From Mycolicibacterium sp. MU0053 (GTDB taxonomy: Bacteria > Actinomycetota > Actinomycetes > Mycobacteriales > Mycobacteriaceae): a stretch of 64,000 bases of DNA. The DNA is taken from positions 1,426,001 to 1,490,000 of the forward strand of contig NZ_OY726397.1 in the NCBI RefSeq assembly GCF_963378095.1, given 5' to 3'. Position 1 is the first letter of the stretch, and each line of letters starts with the position of its first letter. The notes under the pieces are model-generated. The model worked only from the letters and a program-made list of their open reading frames with translations, had not been told where the DNA came from and ran no database searches. Both the position numbers and the translations under genes were made by a program. Below, one piece after another: positions 8,683 through 17,759 of this stretch.

Positions 8683-9818
8683 TTGGCGCGAACCTCCGGC
8701 ACCGGGCCACCGTCCTGGTGGGAGCCGTGACGGTACTCAGTCTGGTCACCGGATGCGGTTCGTGGCGCGGGCTGAACTCGGTTCCGATGCCGGGCACGGC
8801 GGGCGACGGGGCGGGCTCCTACACCATCCAGGCGCAGTTGCCCGATGTCTCGACGGTGCAGGAGAACTCACGCGTGCGGGTAGGCGACGTGAACGTGGGA
8901 ACCGTGACCAAGATCGAACTGCAGAACGTGCACGCCCTGCTCACGATGCGACTCGACGGCGATGTCGACCTGCCCGCGAACACCACGGTGAAGGTCGGTC
9001 AGACGAGCCTCCTCGGGTCCACTCATATCGAACTGGCGGCACCGGCCGACGCACAGGGACGCTTGCGCGACGGGGACCTGCTTCCGTTGGCCTCCGGTGG
9101 CGCCTATCCCAACACCGAGCAAACGCTGTCGGCGCTGTCGCTGCTGCTCAACGGTGGTGGTGTCGGAAAGCTCCAGGACATCACTACCGCGCTCAGCACC
9201 GCATTCACCGGGCGAGAAAACGACCTGCGCGACCTCATCACCGAGATCGATACGTTCATGGCGCGCATCAACTCCCAGACCGACGACATCATCGCCGCGA
9301 CGGAGAGTTTGAACGGCCTGGCCGCGCAGGTGGCCGCCCAGAAGCCGGTGGTGGACCGGGCCTTGGCAACGGTTCCCGATGCCCTGACGGTCCTGAGCGG
9401 CCAGCGCGACAATTTGGCCGAAGCGGCCGACAAGTTGGGCCAGTTCAGCGCGGTCGCCAACCAGGCCGTGAGCCAGAGCAAAGAAGCGCTTGTCGCAGAA
9501 CTCGAAGACCTCGGGCCGGCGTTGGAGGCCTTGGCGAATGCCGGACCGGACCTGACCCGTGGGCTGAGCCTGCTGACCACGTTCCCCTGGGCAAAGGAAA
9601 CGGTGGACAAGTGGTTCCGTGGCGACTACGCGAACCTCACGGCGGTCATCGACCTGACCCTGAGCCGTATCGATACGGGCTTCTTCACCGGGACACGATT
9701 CGAGGGCGATCTCACCAAACTCGAACTCCAGTGGGGCCGGACCATTGGCCAGACGCCGAGCCCGTACACCGCCGGCAACCCGCTCGTCGTTCCCTACCAG
9801 GCCAATCAAGGACCGTAA
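8679..9818 (+). CDS. MceE-type lipoprotein (LprN-like)
   Basis: 379 residues, ATG at 8679 overlapping the mceD stop (ATGA). The N-terminus is a lipoprotein signal, with basic residues, a hydrophobic core and the lipobox LVTGC, so the cysteine at about residue 26 should be acylated. An MCE domain follows (VRVGDVNVGTV, TSLLGSTHIEL), then helical segments. In mycobacterial mce operons the fifth MCE protein is regularly the lipoprotein. This anchors one end of the tunnel to the membrane, whereas the other subunits use a transmembrane helix. Confidence 0.94.
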   Translation: MIGANLRHRATVLVGAVTVLSLVTGCGSWRGLNSVPMPGTAGDGAGSYTIQAQLPDVSTVQENSRVRVGDVNVGTVTKIELQNVHALLTMRLDGDVDLPANTTVKVGQTSLLGSTHIELAAPADAQGRLRDGDLLPLASGGAYPNTEQTLSALSLLLNGGGVGKLQDITTALSTAFTGRENDLRDLITEIDTFMARINSQTDDIIAATESLNGLAAQVAAQKPVVDRALATVPDALTVLSGQRDNLAEAADKLGQFSAVANQAVSQSKEALVAELEDLGPALEALANAGPDLTRGLSLLTTFPWAKETVDKWFRGDYANLTAVIDLTLSRIDTGFFTGTRFEGDLTKLELQWGRTIGQTPSPYTAGNPLVVPYQANQGP

Positions 9819-9821
9819 GCG

Positions 9822-11252
9822 ATGCACCTCACTCGTCGAATTTGGATGCAACTGGCGATCTTTGTTGCCGTCTCCCTGGTGGCGGGAACAGTGATGATCT
9901 TCGGAGTCATCAAAGTGCCCGCGCTCTTCGGCGTCGGCCGTTATACCGTCACGCTCGAATTGCCGGAAGCAGCCGGACTTTACAAGGGCGGCAACGTCAC
10001 CTACCGCGGAACGACGGTGGGCGGCGTTGACGGTGTCCGGTTGACCGACACCGGGGTAGAGGCGGTGCTTTCGCTGAAGTCGGGCACCGACATCCCGTCG
10101 ACTCTGCGGGCCGAGGTACACAGCCAGTCTGCGGTCGGCGAGCAGTTCGTTGCGCTGCTGCCGCGCGACGGCGGGTCGGCACCGCTGAAGAATGATGACG
10201 TCATCACCCGGGACAACGTCACGGTGCCGCCCGACATCAACGCGCTTGTTGATGCGACAAACCGAGGACTGCAATCGATTCCACGCGACAACCTGAAGAC
10301 GGCGGTCGATGAGGGTTACCTGGCCTTCGGTGGGCTCGGACCCGACTTGGCACGGCTGGTCCAGGGCAGCGCCTCGCTCGCGATCGACGCCCGCAAGAAC
10401 CTCGACTCGGTGACCTCGCTCATCGATCAGTCCGGACCGGTGCTCGATTCCCAAGTTGATTCCTCGGATTCGATCGCCGCATGGGCGCGCAATGTGGCCA
10501 CCCTGGCCGACCAGGTGAAGACCCACGATGCCGACTTGAGGGGATTGCTCGACCGCGGCGCGGACTCCGCCGATCAAGGCCGCGAGTTATTCGACCGGTT
10601 GAGGCCCACGCTTCCGGTGCTGCTCGCGAATCTGGTCAGCGTCGGCGAGGTGGCTGTCACCTACAACGCCGCCATCGAGCAACTGCTCGTCGTGCTGCCG
10701 CCCAGCGTTGCCGCGCTGCAGGCGGCGGGGATGGCGAATCTCAACACCAAGCAGGACTACAAGGGTGCCTACCTGGACTTCAACCTGAACTTGAATCTGC
10801 CGCCGCCGTGCAACACCGGCTATCTGCCCGTGCAACAACGCCGGCCGGCGGCCAACACCGACTCGCCGGATCTGCCCGCGGGCGACCTCTACTGTCGGGT
10901 GCCGCAGGACTCCACCGTCTTGGCGGTGCGCGGTGCACGAAACATCCCGTGCCTCAACGCTCCCGGAAAGCGTGCTCCCACAGCACAACTGTGCCAGAGC
11001 AATGAGGAGTATGTGCCGCTGAATGACGGGATGAACTGGAAGGGCGACCCGAACGCCACGCTGTCCGGCCAGGCTGTTCCGCATATTCCACCCGGTCCGG
11101 ACCCGGCAGCGACCATCCCGGCCACCCAGTACGACCCGGCCACGGGAACCTACGTCGGTCCCGACGGGCAGCTCTACACGCAGTCGAACCTGGCTCGGCC
11201 CGTGACCGGGGAGCAGACGTGGGAATCGATGCTGGTGCCGCCGAGCCGATAG
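9822..11252 (+). CDS. MceF-type MCE-domain protein
   Basis: 476 residues, ATG at 9822, three bases after mceE. Membrane helix at about 9-31, MCE domain with LPEAAGLYKGGNVTYRGTT and SAVGEQFVALLP, then a helical region and a cysteine-rich C-terminal segment (PPPCNTGYLP, DLYCRVP, IPCLNAPGKR, AQLCQS) typical of MceF. This is the last gene of the operon. Only 20 bases separate its stop from the end of a convergent TetR gene, so the mam genes that usually follow mceF are absent here. Confidence 0.94.
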   Translation: MHLTRRIWMQLAIFVAVSLVAGTVMIFGVIKVPALFGVGRYTVTLELPEAAGLYKGGNVTYRGTTVGGVDGVRLTDTGVEAVLSLKSGTDIPSTLRAEVHSQSAVGEQFVALLPRDGGSAPLKNDDVITRDNVTVPPDINALVDATNRGLQSIPRDNLKTAVDEGYLAFGGLGPDLARLVQGSASLAIDARKNLDSVTSLIDQSGPVLDSQVDSSDSIAAWARNVATLADQVKTHDADLRGLLDRGADSADQGRELFDRLRPTLPVLLANLVSVGEVAVTYNAAIEQLLVVLPPSVAALQAAGMANLNTKQDYKGAYLDFNLNLNLPPPCNTGYLPVQQRRPAANTDSPDLPAGDLYCRVPQDSTVLAVRGARNIPCLNAPGKRAPTAQLCQSNEEYVPLNDGMNWKGDPNATLSGQAVPHIPPGPDPAATIPATQYDPATGTYVGPDGQLYTQSNLARPVTGEQTWESMLVPPSR

Positions 11253-11272
11253 TGTGTCGGCGGCACCGACCT

Positions 11273-11929
11273 CTATTCGATGGTCGTGATACCATGCTCG
11301 ATCACTGATTGGGCGTTGGCGACGACGGCTTCCAACGACCCGCGGCGCGGATCCCACCATTCGACCGCCCAGTTCAAGGCACCCAGTACCAGCATCTGCG
11401 CGATGTATAGGTCTAGCTCGGGCCGCAACGAGCCCTCTCGAGCCAGCGCGTTGATAATGTTCCGCCAGACTTCGCCGTAGCGTTCCTCCTCGCGGATCTG
11501 GCGTTTGCGGATAGCCAGCGGAACCTGTCCGGCGTTGCGGATCGACGCGGTGGTGTAGTGCGAGATCTCCAATGCATGCCGTAGATGGGTCGCTACCGCC
11601 GTTCGCAGCCGCTCCAGCGGCGGCGTGCCGTCCGGCAGGTCGGCGAGGGCGGCCGAGAGGTGTTCGCGCATATCGGCAATGCCGGCCCACATCACCTCCT
11701 CGATGAGCGCATCGCGCGAGGGGTAGTAGTAGTAGATCGCTGGCGCCTGGATCTCGGCTTCGGCGGCGACGTCGGTGAGACGTAGCCCCGCATAGCCGCG
11801 CACACTGAGCACGTGGGCGGCCGCGTCGAGAATTCTGGCCCGAGTGAGTGCAGACTTCGACTCCGCGACGTGGTCGTCGCCCTCTGCGAGAGCCGGTGTC
11901 GATGCGCCGTTGCTAGTCCGTCGAGCCAT
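11273..11929 (-). CDS. TetR-family regulator, probable regulator of the mce/catabolic locus
   Basis: 218 residues, ATG at 11929. The HTH occupies about residues 25-70 (ARILDAAAHVLSVRGYAGLR, then IQAPAIYYYYPSRDALI). The C-terminal domain contains LRHALEISHYTTASIRNAG and WAVEWWDPRRG, a pattern common in actinobacterial TetR proteins of the KstR2/FadR-like group. The gene converges on mceF and is divergent from the broken SMP-30 gene at 12141. The 211-base divergent interval holds an AT-rich CGAAATTCG palindrome near 12049 and a CAGCG-N6-CGCTG repeat near 12070, either of which could be an operator. Its target is inferred, not shown. Confidence 0.88.
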   Translation of the reverse strand: MARRTSNGASTPALAEGDDHVAESKSALTRARILDAAAHVLSVRGYAGLRLTDVAAEAEIQAPAIYYYYPSRDALIEEVMWAGIADMREHLSAALADLPDGTPPLERLRTAVATHLRHALEISHYTTASIRNAGQVPLAIRKRQIREEERYGEVWRNIINALAREGSLRPELDLYIAQMLVLGALNWAVEWWDPRRGSLEAVVANAQSVIEHGITTIE

Positions 11930-12140
11930 TTTTCTATCTTACGTTGCAGGGCGTCGCGCATAACGACATCTCCAGCGTCAACGTGTCCCAACCAACTGCG
12001 GGGATGCCGATCCCCTTCGCCGTATCTTTGGTGGTACTGCGATTTAAACGAAATTCGATTAACGCCTGTCAGCGTGTGAACGCTGGGCTACGGTGGGGCC
12101 GAACGCGGGCGAAAAGTACGGCGAGAGAGGGACATCCAAA

Positions 12141-13075
12141 GTGACCGAGCTGACGATTCTTGCGCAAGAGTTGCGATTCCCGGAAGACCGGTTGCGCTGA
12201 GCGATGGCAGCGTGGTGGTCGCCGAGGTGGCCGCGGGCCGCATCTCCCGGGTTGCGCCGGACAGCGCCACGTCCGTCGTGGCGAAGCCCGGCGGCGGCCC
12301 GAATGGCTTGGCGCTGGGCCCCGACGGCAAGCTGTACGTCTGCAACAATGGTGGCTGCTTCACCTGGATCGACCATGGGGCTGGGCTGATCCCCGGTCCG
12401 CACGATTCGAAGGGTTACACCGGTGGCCGCATCGAACGGGTCGATCTGGACACCGGCGCCACCGAAGTGCTCTACACGGAGTGCGGTGGCCGCCCATTGC
12501 GGGCACCCAACGACCTCGTATTCGACGCCGACGGCGGGATGTGGTTCACCGACTTCGGGATCGGAACCGAACGTCAGCACGATCGGGGGGCGATCTACTA
12601 CGCCACCGCAGACGGGTCGGATATCCGGGAGGTGATCTTCCCGCTCGATTCTCCCAACGGGATATCGCTGTCCCCGGACGGCAAGCGCCTCTACACGGCG
12701 GAAACGTATACCGGGCGCGTCTTCTGGTGGGATGTGACTGATTCTGGCGCCGTCGCACTGGTGCCGGGGCTGCTGCCCCACGGGGGGACACTGTTGCGGG
12801 GGCTGGGCGGGGAGCGGACAGTGACGGCCCTGGACTCGATGGCGGTCGACGGGGAGGGCTGGGTCTGTGTCGCCACATTGCTGGCCGGTGGAATCACTGC
12901 CGTCAGTCCGGACGGCGAAGAGACCGAGTTTCACCACACCGGGGACCTGATGACCACCAACATCTGCTTCGGGGGCGAGGGCCTCACCACCGCCTACGTC
13001 AGCCTGTCGAGCAGCGGTCAGCTTGCGGCTATGCCCTGGCCGCGGCCGGGTCTCAAGCTGGCTTTCGGACGTTAG
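12141..13075 (+). pseudogene. SMP-30/gluconolactonase-like protein, frameshifted near residue 15
   Basis: GTG at 12141 opens VTELTILAQELRFPE and then hits a TGA at 12198-12200. From 12188 the next frame reads PVALSDGSVVVAEVAAGRI and continues to 13075 as a full beta-propeller: RAPNDLVFDADGGMWFTDFG, FPLDSPNGISLSPDGKRLYT. Restoring one G in the GGAAGACC stretch at 12182-12189 joins the frames as RFPEGPVALSDGS, the standard SMP-30 N-terminal motif. The family hydrolyses sugar or other lactones. Translation could restart at the GTG at 12212, losing about 24 residues including the metal-binding Glu of FPEGP. A sequencing error is an alternative explanation. Confidence 0.82.
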
Positions 13076-13082
13076 GCAACTC

Positions 13083-14060
13083 ATGACCTTGACGATGTCG
13101 TGCATTCTGGTTCCGGACAGCCGCAGCGCCGAGCACGCTCGCCACGCCAAGGAACTCGGTTACGCGTGGGCGTGGTTCTACGATTCACCCGCCCTTTACA
13201 CCGATGTGTGGATGCGGCTGTGCCAGGCCGCCGAACGCACGAGCCGGATCGGCCTGGGCACCAGCGTGATCGTGCCCAGCAACCGCCATCCGATGACGAC
13301 GGCCTCGGCCATCGCGACCCTGGTGGATGTCGCGGGGGACCGGGTGTGTGTCGGGGTCGGTACCGGCTTCACGGCCCGCGTGGCAATGGGCCAACCGCCG
13401 CTGCCTTGGGCCGACGTCGAGGAGTACGTCGCCACGGTGCAGGCGCTGCTGCGCGGTGAGGTTGTGGACTGGGAAGGCGCGGCGGTGCAGATGCTGCACT
13501 CCCCGGGGTTGGCGCCACCGCTGCCGATCGAGGTGCCGATCGTGTTCGCCGCCGACGGACCGAAGGGGCAGGCTGTCGCGCGCCGGCTGGGCGACGGTGT
13601 CTTCGCCACCCGCACACCGGTGCCCGGGTTCGACTGGAGCACCGTTCTTACGGTGGGCACCGTCCTCGGCGACGGTGAAAGCCCGGACAGCGAACGCGTT
13701 TTGGCCGCGGCGGGCCATGCCGGTGGGGTGCTGTTGCACTTTCTGCACACCACCGGCCAACTTCCGCCCGAGGACGAGAAGATCTGGCTGAAAGGCTACG
13801 AAGCCGTACCGGCAGACCGCAGGCATCTGGCGATGCACTACGGCCACCTGGTGCACCTCAACGAGCAGGACAAGCCGTATGTCACGGGCGCGCGCCTGGC
13901 CGAGTGGGGGTTGGCGATGTCGCCGGAGGGGTGGGCGAACCACTTCGAGCAGGTCGAAAAGGCCGGTGGCACCGAAGTCGCCTACCAGCCGGCGGGGCCG
14001 GACATCAGGCGCGAACTCGAGGCGTTCTCGGAAGCCTTCCACCGTTACAGCGGCAGCTGA
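13083..14060 (+). CDS. LLM-class (luciferase-like) flavin-dependent oxidoreductase
   Basis: 325 residues, ATG at 13083; an ATG at 13095 is also possible. Features of the bacterial luciferase/F420-dependent oxidoreductase fold include HAKELGYAWAWFYDSPAL near the start, RIGLGTSVIVPSNRHP, and VCVGVGTGFTARVAMG. These enzymes use reduced flavin or F420H2 for monooxygenation or hydride transfer; the cofactor cannot be told from sequence here. It follows the SMP-30 gene after 7 bases and precedes an acyl-CoA synthetase by 13, so the three form one operon. A role in oxidising a ketone or cyclic substrate before lactone opening fits that context but is inference. Confidence 0.85.
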   Translation: MTLTMSCILVPDSRSAEHARHAKELGYAWAWFYDSPALYTDVWMRLCQAAERTSRIGLGTSVIVPSNRHPMTTASAIATLVDVAGDRVCVGVGTGFTARVAMGQPPLPWADVEEYVATVQALLRGEVVDWEGAAVQMLHSPGLAPPLPIEVPIVFAADGPKGQAVARRLGDGVFATRTPVPGFDWSTVLTVGTVLGDGESPDSERVLAAAGHAGGVLLHFLHTTGQLPPEDEKIWLKGYEAVPADRRHLAMHYGHLVHLNEQDKPYVTGARLAEWGLAMSPEGWANHFEQVEKAGGTEVAYQPAGPDIRRELEAFSEAFHRYSGS

Positions 14061-14073
14061 GAAAGCAGGAACA

Positions 14074-15618
14074 ATGGGCACGATCAGCAACGGTGACCGC
14101 AGGCTGTCCACGGATGAGATCGCACGGCGAATCGCCCAGGCGGCAGCCGGGCTGCACGATCTCGGACTTCGGGCCGGCGACGGGGTGGCAATCTGTTTGC
14201 GCAATGACATCGCAGTCTTTGAGGCGACGATGGCCGCCGGCGCCATCGGTTGCTTCCCCGTACAGATCAACTGGCACTACACCGCAGACGAAGTCCGCTA
14301 CATTCTGGAGGATTCAGGCGCCAAGGCACTTGTCATCCACGCGGACCTCTTGCACAACCTGCGGGATGCGATACCGCCGCACGTCCGTGTCCTGTCGGTG
14401 GCGACACCACCGGTGATCCAAACCGCGTACCGCGTGACCGACGACGCGGCCGCGGTGGCACCCGGCGATACGGACTGGGATCGCTGGCTCGAAGGATTCT
14501 CCGCGCCGCCCGGATCGCTAGGGACCCTGCCGCCCACGATCGTCTACACCTCAGGGACGACGGGCAAACCCAAAGGCGTGAAGCGGCAGCCGTTCACACC
14601 CGAGCAGCTCACTGCCGTCAGCGCCATGCTCGGCCATAGCTACGGGTTTCATCTGGTCAGCGATCCGACCCAGGTGGTGAGCGCGACCATCGGGCCGATG
14701 TACCACTCGGCGCCCAACAACCACGGCATGTTCTGTTTCCGTGCGGGTGCGAGCGTCGTCGTCCTGCCGCGGTTCGATGCCGAGGAACTGCTGAAGACAA
14801 TTGAGCGGGAACGGATCACGCATCTGAACATGGTGCCGATCATGTTCAGTCGGCTGCTCAAGCTGCCCGCCGAGGTCCGCGACCGCTACGACCTGTCGTC
14901 GCTACGCTTCGTGGCGCATGCCGCCGCGCCGTGTCCGGCCGAGCTCAAGCGCGCCATGATCGCCTGGTGGGGCCCGGTCATCTATGAATATTACGGCTCC
15001 ACCGAGATGGGCAACGTCACGTTCTGCTCGTCCGAAGAGTGGCTGGCGCATCCCGGCACGGTGGGTAGGGCGATGCCCGGCGCGGAAGTGCAGATCCTCG
15101 ATGACGACGGCAGCCCGCTGCCAGCCGGCCGCGTCGGCGAGATTGCCGGTCGGTACAACGGCATCGGTGAGTTCACCTACAACAACGACGATGAGAAACG
15201 CCGTGGCATCGACCGCGGCGGACTGATCGCGCCGGGAGACATCGGCTATCTCGACGAGGACGGCTTCCTGTTCATCTGCGACCGCAAGGTGGACATGGTG
15301 ATCTCCGGTGGGGTGAACATCTATCCCGCCGAAATCGAAGCAGTGTTGCACGAGATGCCGGCCGTCGCCGACTGCGCGGTGTTCGGCATTCCCGACGACG
15401 AATACGGTGAATCGTTATGTGCCGCAGTGCAGGCCAGGCCCGGCCACGAGGGTCTTACCGCCGAGAGCGTGCAAGAATTCCTCCGGACGCGGGTTGCCGG
15501 GTACAAGGTACCCAAGCTGGTGACGTTCTCGACCAGCCTCCCGCGCGAGGATTCCGGCAAGATCTTCAAACGCAAACTACGAGAGGAATACTGGGCCGCG
15601 GCCGGACGAGCGATTTAG
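14074..15618 (+). CDS. AMP-forming acyl-CoA synthetase
   Basis: 514 residues, ATG at 14074. The AMP-binding P-loop motif is TIVYTSGTTGKPKGVKR (about 150-166), followed by YEYYGSTEMGN, a GDIGYLDEDGFLFICDRKVD hinge region and LPREDSGKIFKRKLR, whose lysine is the expected catalytic Lys for adenylation. It activates a carboxylic acid as an acyl-adenylate and then the CoA thioester. It is last in the plus-strand operon. Its stop overlaps the enoyl-CoA hydratase stop by 4 bases, tail to tail. It is a different subfamily from the second synthetase at 19573-21225, so two acids or two stages of one pathway may be activated. Confidence 0.92.
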   Translation: MGTISNGDRRLSTDEIARRIAQAAAGLHDLGLRAGDGVAICLRNDIAVFEATMAAGAIGCFPVQINWHYTADEVRYILEDSGAKALVIHADLLHNLRDAIPPHVRVLSVATPPVIQTAYRVTDDAAAVAPGDTDWDRWLEGFSAPPGSLGTLPPTIVYTSGTTGKPKGVKRQPFTPEQLTAVSAMLGHSYGFHLVSDPTQVVSATIGPMYHSAPNNHGMFCFRAGASVVVLPRFDAEELLKTIERERITHLNMVPIMFSRLLKLPAEVRDRYDLSSLRFVAHAAAPCPAELKRAMIAWWGPVIYEYYGSTEMGNVTFCSSEEWLAHPGTVGRAMPGAEVQILDDDGSPLPAGRVGEIAGRYNGIGEFTYNNDDEKRRGIDRGGLIAPGDIGYLDEDGFLFICDRKVDMVISGGVNIYPAEIEAVLHEMPAVADCAVFGIPDDEYGESLCAAVQARPGHEGLTAESVQEFLRTRVAGYKVPKLVTFSTSLPREDSGKIFKRKLREEYWAAAGRAI

Positions 15619-16424
15619 GATCCGCGACCGGATCGCACCCGGTCCAGACGCGCTTTGACGCCCGCTGCGAACTCGGGATCGTCCAGTAACCCCGCCACGG
15701 ATACCTGTTCGGCGTCCAACCCCACCACAAGCTCGACCCGACCGGCCATGTCCAATAGTTTCTTCGCCTCGCGCAACGCATTGCGATCATGTTGGGCGAT
15801 CTCGCGTGCCAGCTCGGTCGCTGCCGCAATCGGGTCCGTGGATGCGCGAGTCGCCAACCCCAGTCGCACGGCGTCCTCCCCGCTCACCTTGCGACCCGTG
15901 AAGGTCAGCTCCTTGGCGACGTCTCGGCCGACCAGCTCGGGAAGCAGCTGGGTGCCGGCCATGTCCGGGATCAGGCCCCAGCTGATCTCCATCACCGACA
16001 GCTCGGCGGTCGGCGCGACGATGCGGATATCTGCACCCAGCGCGATTTGCAGGCCGCCCCCGAAGGCCACGCCGTGAATCGCGGCGATCACCGGTACCTG
16101 CAGCTCGGACCAGACCCGAACCGCCTGCTGACCCAGCGCGCGCGCCCCGCCGAGGCGGGTGTCGCCGACGACGATCACCTCGGCCCCGGCGCCGGGGCTT
16201 TGAGACATCTGCGCGAACTGGGTGAAATCGAGTCCCGCACAGAAGGCGCGCCCCGCCCCGGCCAGCACCACGGCGCGGACCGACTCATCGGCGATGAGGG
16301 TACGTCCGGCCTCGACCAACCCGCGAAACATCTTGTGGTCCAACGCATTGAGTTTCTGGGGCTTGTTGAGCCGGACGTGGGCGACGGCACCGTCGACGTC
16401 GACGCTGACGGGGTTCGTATTCAC
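15615..16424 (-). CDS. Enoyl-CoA hydratase/isomerase (crotonase) family protein
   Basis: 269 residues from GTG at 16424. A TTG three codons earlier directly abuts AAGGGAG and is too close to be the start, while the GTG has 9 bases of spacing. The oxyanion-hole region HGVAFGGGLQIALGAD is intact. Both acid residues of true hydratases are present, at about Glu146 in MEISWG and Glu172 in AKELTFTG. The usual PGAGGTQ loop is PDMAGTQ here. Hydration of a 2-enoyl-CoA is likely. It is the last gene of the seven-gene minus-strand operon, 23 bases after the acyl-CoA dehydrogenase. Confidence 0.92.
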   Translation of the reverse strand: MNTNPVSVDVDGAVAHVRLNKPQKLNALDHKMFRGLVEAGRTLIADESVRAVVLAGAGRAFCAGLDFTQFAQMSQSPGAGAEVIVVGDTRLGGARALGQQAVRVWSELQVPVIAAIHGVAFGGGLQIALGADIRIVAPTAELSVMEISWGLIPDMAGTQLLPELVGRDVAKELTFTGRKVSGEDAVRLGLATRASTDPIAAATELAREIAQHDRNALREAKKLLDMAGRVELVVGLDAEQVSVAGLLDDPEFAAGVKARLDRVRSGRGS

Positions 16425-16447
16425 GAGGGTCAACTCCCTTGTCTGGC

Positions 16448-17734
16448 CTAGCTGTTGGTTTGTGCGGATACTCCGTGGCGGGCCAGCACATCCGCGAACT
16501 TGGCTTCGGCCTGCTCGCGCCGCCGGATGAGATGGTAATCGGGGAACACATCCGTGTCAGCGGTGTACCCGCGCAGTATCGCCTTGGCGAGGTTGACCTG
16601 GTGTACTTCGGTGGGCCCGTCGGCCAGCGCCATCACATACGAGTCGCGCACCGCGGTCATAAACGGCATCTCCTCGCTGACGCCGATCGAGCCATGGATT
16701 TGCAGGGCGCGGGAGGCAACATTGTTCAAGACCCGCGGCATCAGGGTCTTCACTGCCGAGATATCACCGCGGACACGCTTATAGTCCTGATACTTGTCGA
16801 TCTTCCAGGCGGTCTGCAGCACCAGCAGACGGAAACTCTCGATCTCGCACCAGGAGTCGGCGATCGCCGCTTGCACGAGTTGTTTGCGTGCGAGCTGTTC
16901 GCCGCCGGTGGTCCGGGAGAGCGCGCGCCGGCACATCAGGTCGAAGTTGTGTCGGACCAGCCCCACGGTGCGCATCGCGTGATGGATCCGGCCCCCGCCA
17001 AGCCGGGTCTGAGCCACGACAAACGCTTCGCCGCGCCCGCCGAGAACGTGGTCGGCCGGAACCCTCACATCGTGGAACCGCAGGTAGCCATGGTGGCCGT
17101 CGACGTTGCGCACATGTTCGATTCCAGGTGTTTCCGCAGGCACCACGAACATTGAATGTCGCTTGTAGGCTGGCCCGTCGGGGTCGGTCAGTGCCATGAC
17201 GATGAAGAATGAAGCGGCGTGGGCGCTGGAGGCGAACCACTTCTCACCGTTGATCACCCACGAGTCCCCGTCGAGCGCGGCGCTGGTGGTCAGAACCTCG
17301 GGGTCTGAACCGCCCTGCGGTTCGGTCATCGCAAAGCACGACACGATACGACCGGCCAAGAGCGGCTCCAGGTAGCGCTCCTTCTGCTCGTCCGTACCGA
17401 AGTGGGCCAGAATCTCTGAGTTACCCGAATCCGGGGCCTGACAGCCGAACACGATCGGGGCCGCCAAGGAGCGGCCCAGCCGTTCGTTCATCAGCCCCAA
17501 CTTCACTTGGCCGAATCCAGGTCCACCCAACTCGGGACCGAGGTGGCATGCCCACAATTTGCGTTCCTTGACCTGCTCTTGCAGCGGCACGATCAGGGCG
17601 TTGCGCAGCTCATCGTGCACGTTCCATGGATCGGCAACGAACAGATCGATCGGCTCCACCTCTTCGCGAACGAACTCGTCGATCCACTCGAGTTCGTTGG
17701 CAAATTCCGGATCGGGTTCGAAACTGAACGTCAT
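16448..17734 (-). CDS. ACAD10/11 (LvaC)-like acyl-CoA dehydrogenase family protein
   Basis: 428 residues, ATG at 17734. The standard domains are visible, including FAMTEPQGGSDPEVL at about 134-148 and GEKWFASSAHA. The second half resembles the ACAD10/11 and LvaC branch: GRIHHAMR at 248-255, a helix with AWKIDKYQDYKRVRGD, and LQIHGSIGVSEEMPF. Where ordinary acyl-CoA dehydrogenases have the catalytic Glu in a YEGTS motif, this protein has ADGPTEVH (371-378). Established work on that branch links it to processing 4-hydroxyacyl-CoAs after phosphorylation by an APH-type kinase. Such a kinase is encoded two genes upstream. The reaction here is inferred from that pairing. Confidence 0.9.
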   Translation of the reverse strand: MTFSFEPDPEFANELEWIDEFVREEVEPIDLFVADPWNVHDELRNALIVPLQEQVKERKLWACHLGPELGGPGFGQVKLGLMNERLGRSLAAPIVFGCQAPDSGNSEILAHFGTDEQKERYLEPLLAGRIVSCFAMTEPQGGSDPEVLTTSAALDGDSWVINGEKWFASSAHAASFFIVMALTDPDGPAYKRHSMFVVPAETPGIEHVRNVDGHHGYLRFHDVRVPADHVLGGRGEAFVVAQTRLGGGRIHHAMRTVGLVRHNFDLMCRRALSRTTGGEQLARKQLVQAAIADSWCEIESFRLLVLQTAWKIDKYQDYKRVRGDISAVKTLMPRVLNNVASRALQIHGSIGVSEEMPFMTAVRDSYVMALADGPTEVHQVNLAKAILRGYTADTDVFPDYHLIRRREQAEAKFADVLARHGVSAQTNS

Positions 17735-17759
17735 GTGTTTCCTCACTATCGATTGGGGA

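Noticed and set aside
8868..10577. 569-codon minus-strand frame across mceE and mceF
   Set aside because: Shadow of high-GC coding sequence; no family features, while the plus strand carries complete MCE domains.
3646..11252. Assignment of the mce operon as mce4 (cholesterol)
   Set aside because: No cholesterol ring-degradation or kstR-type neighbours are in view and mam genes are missing; subtype left open.
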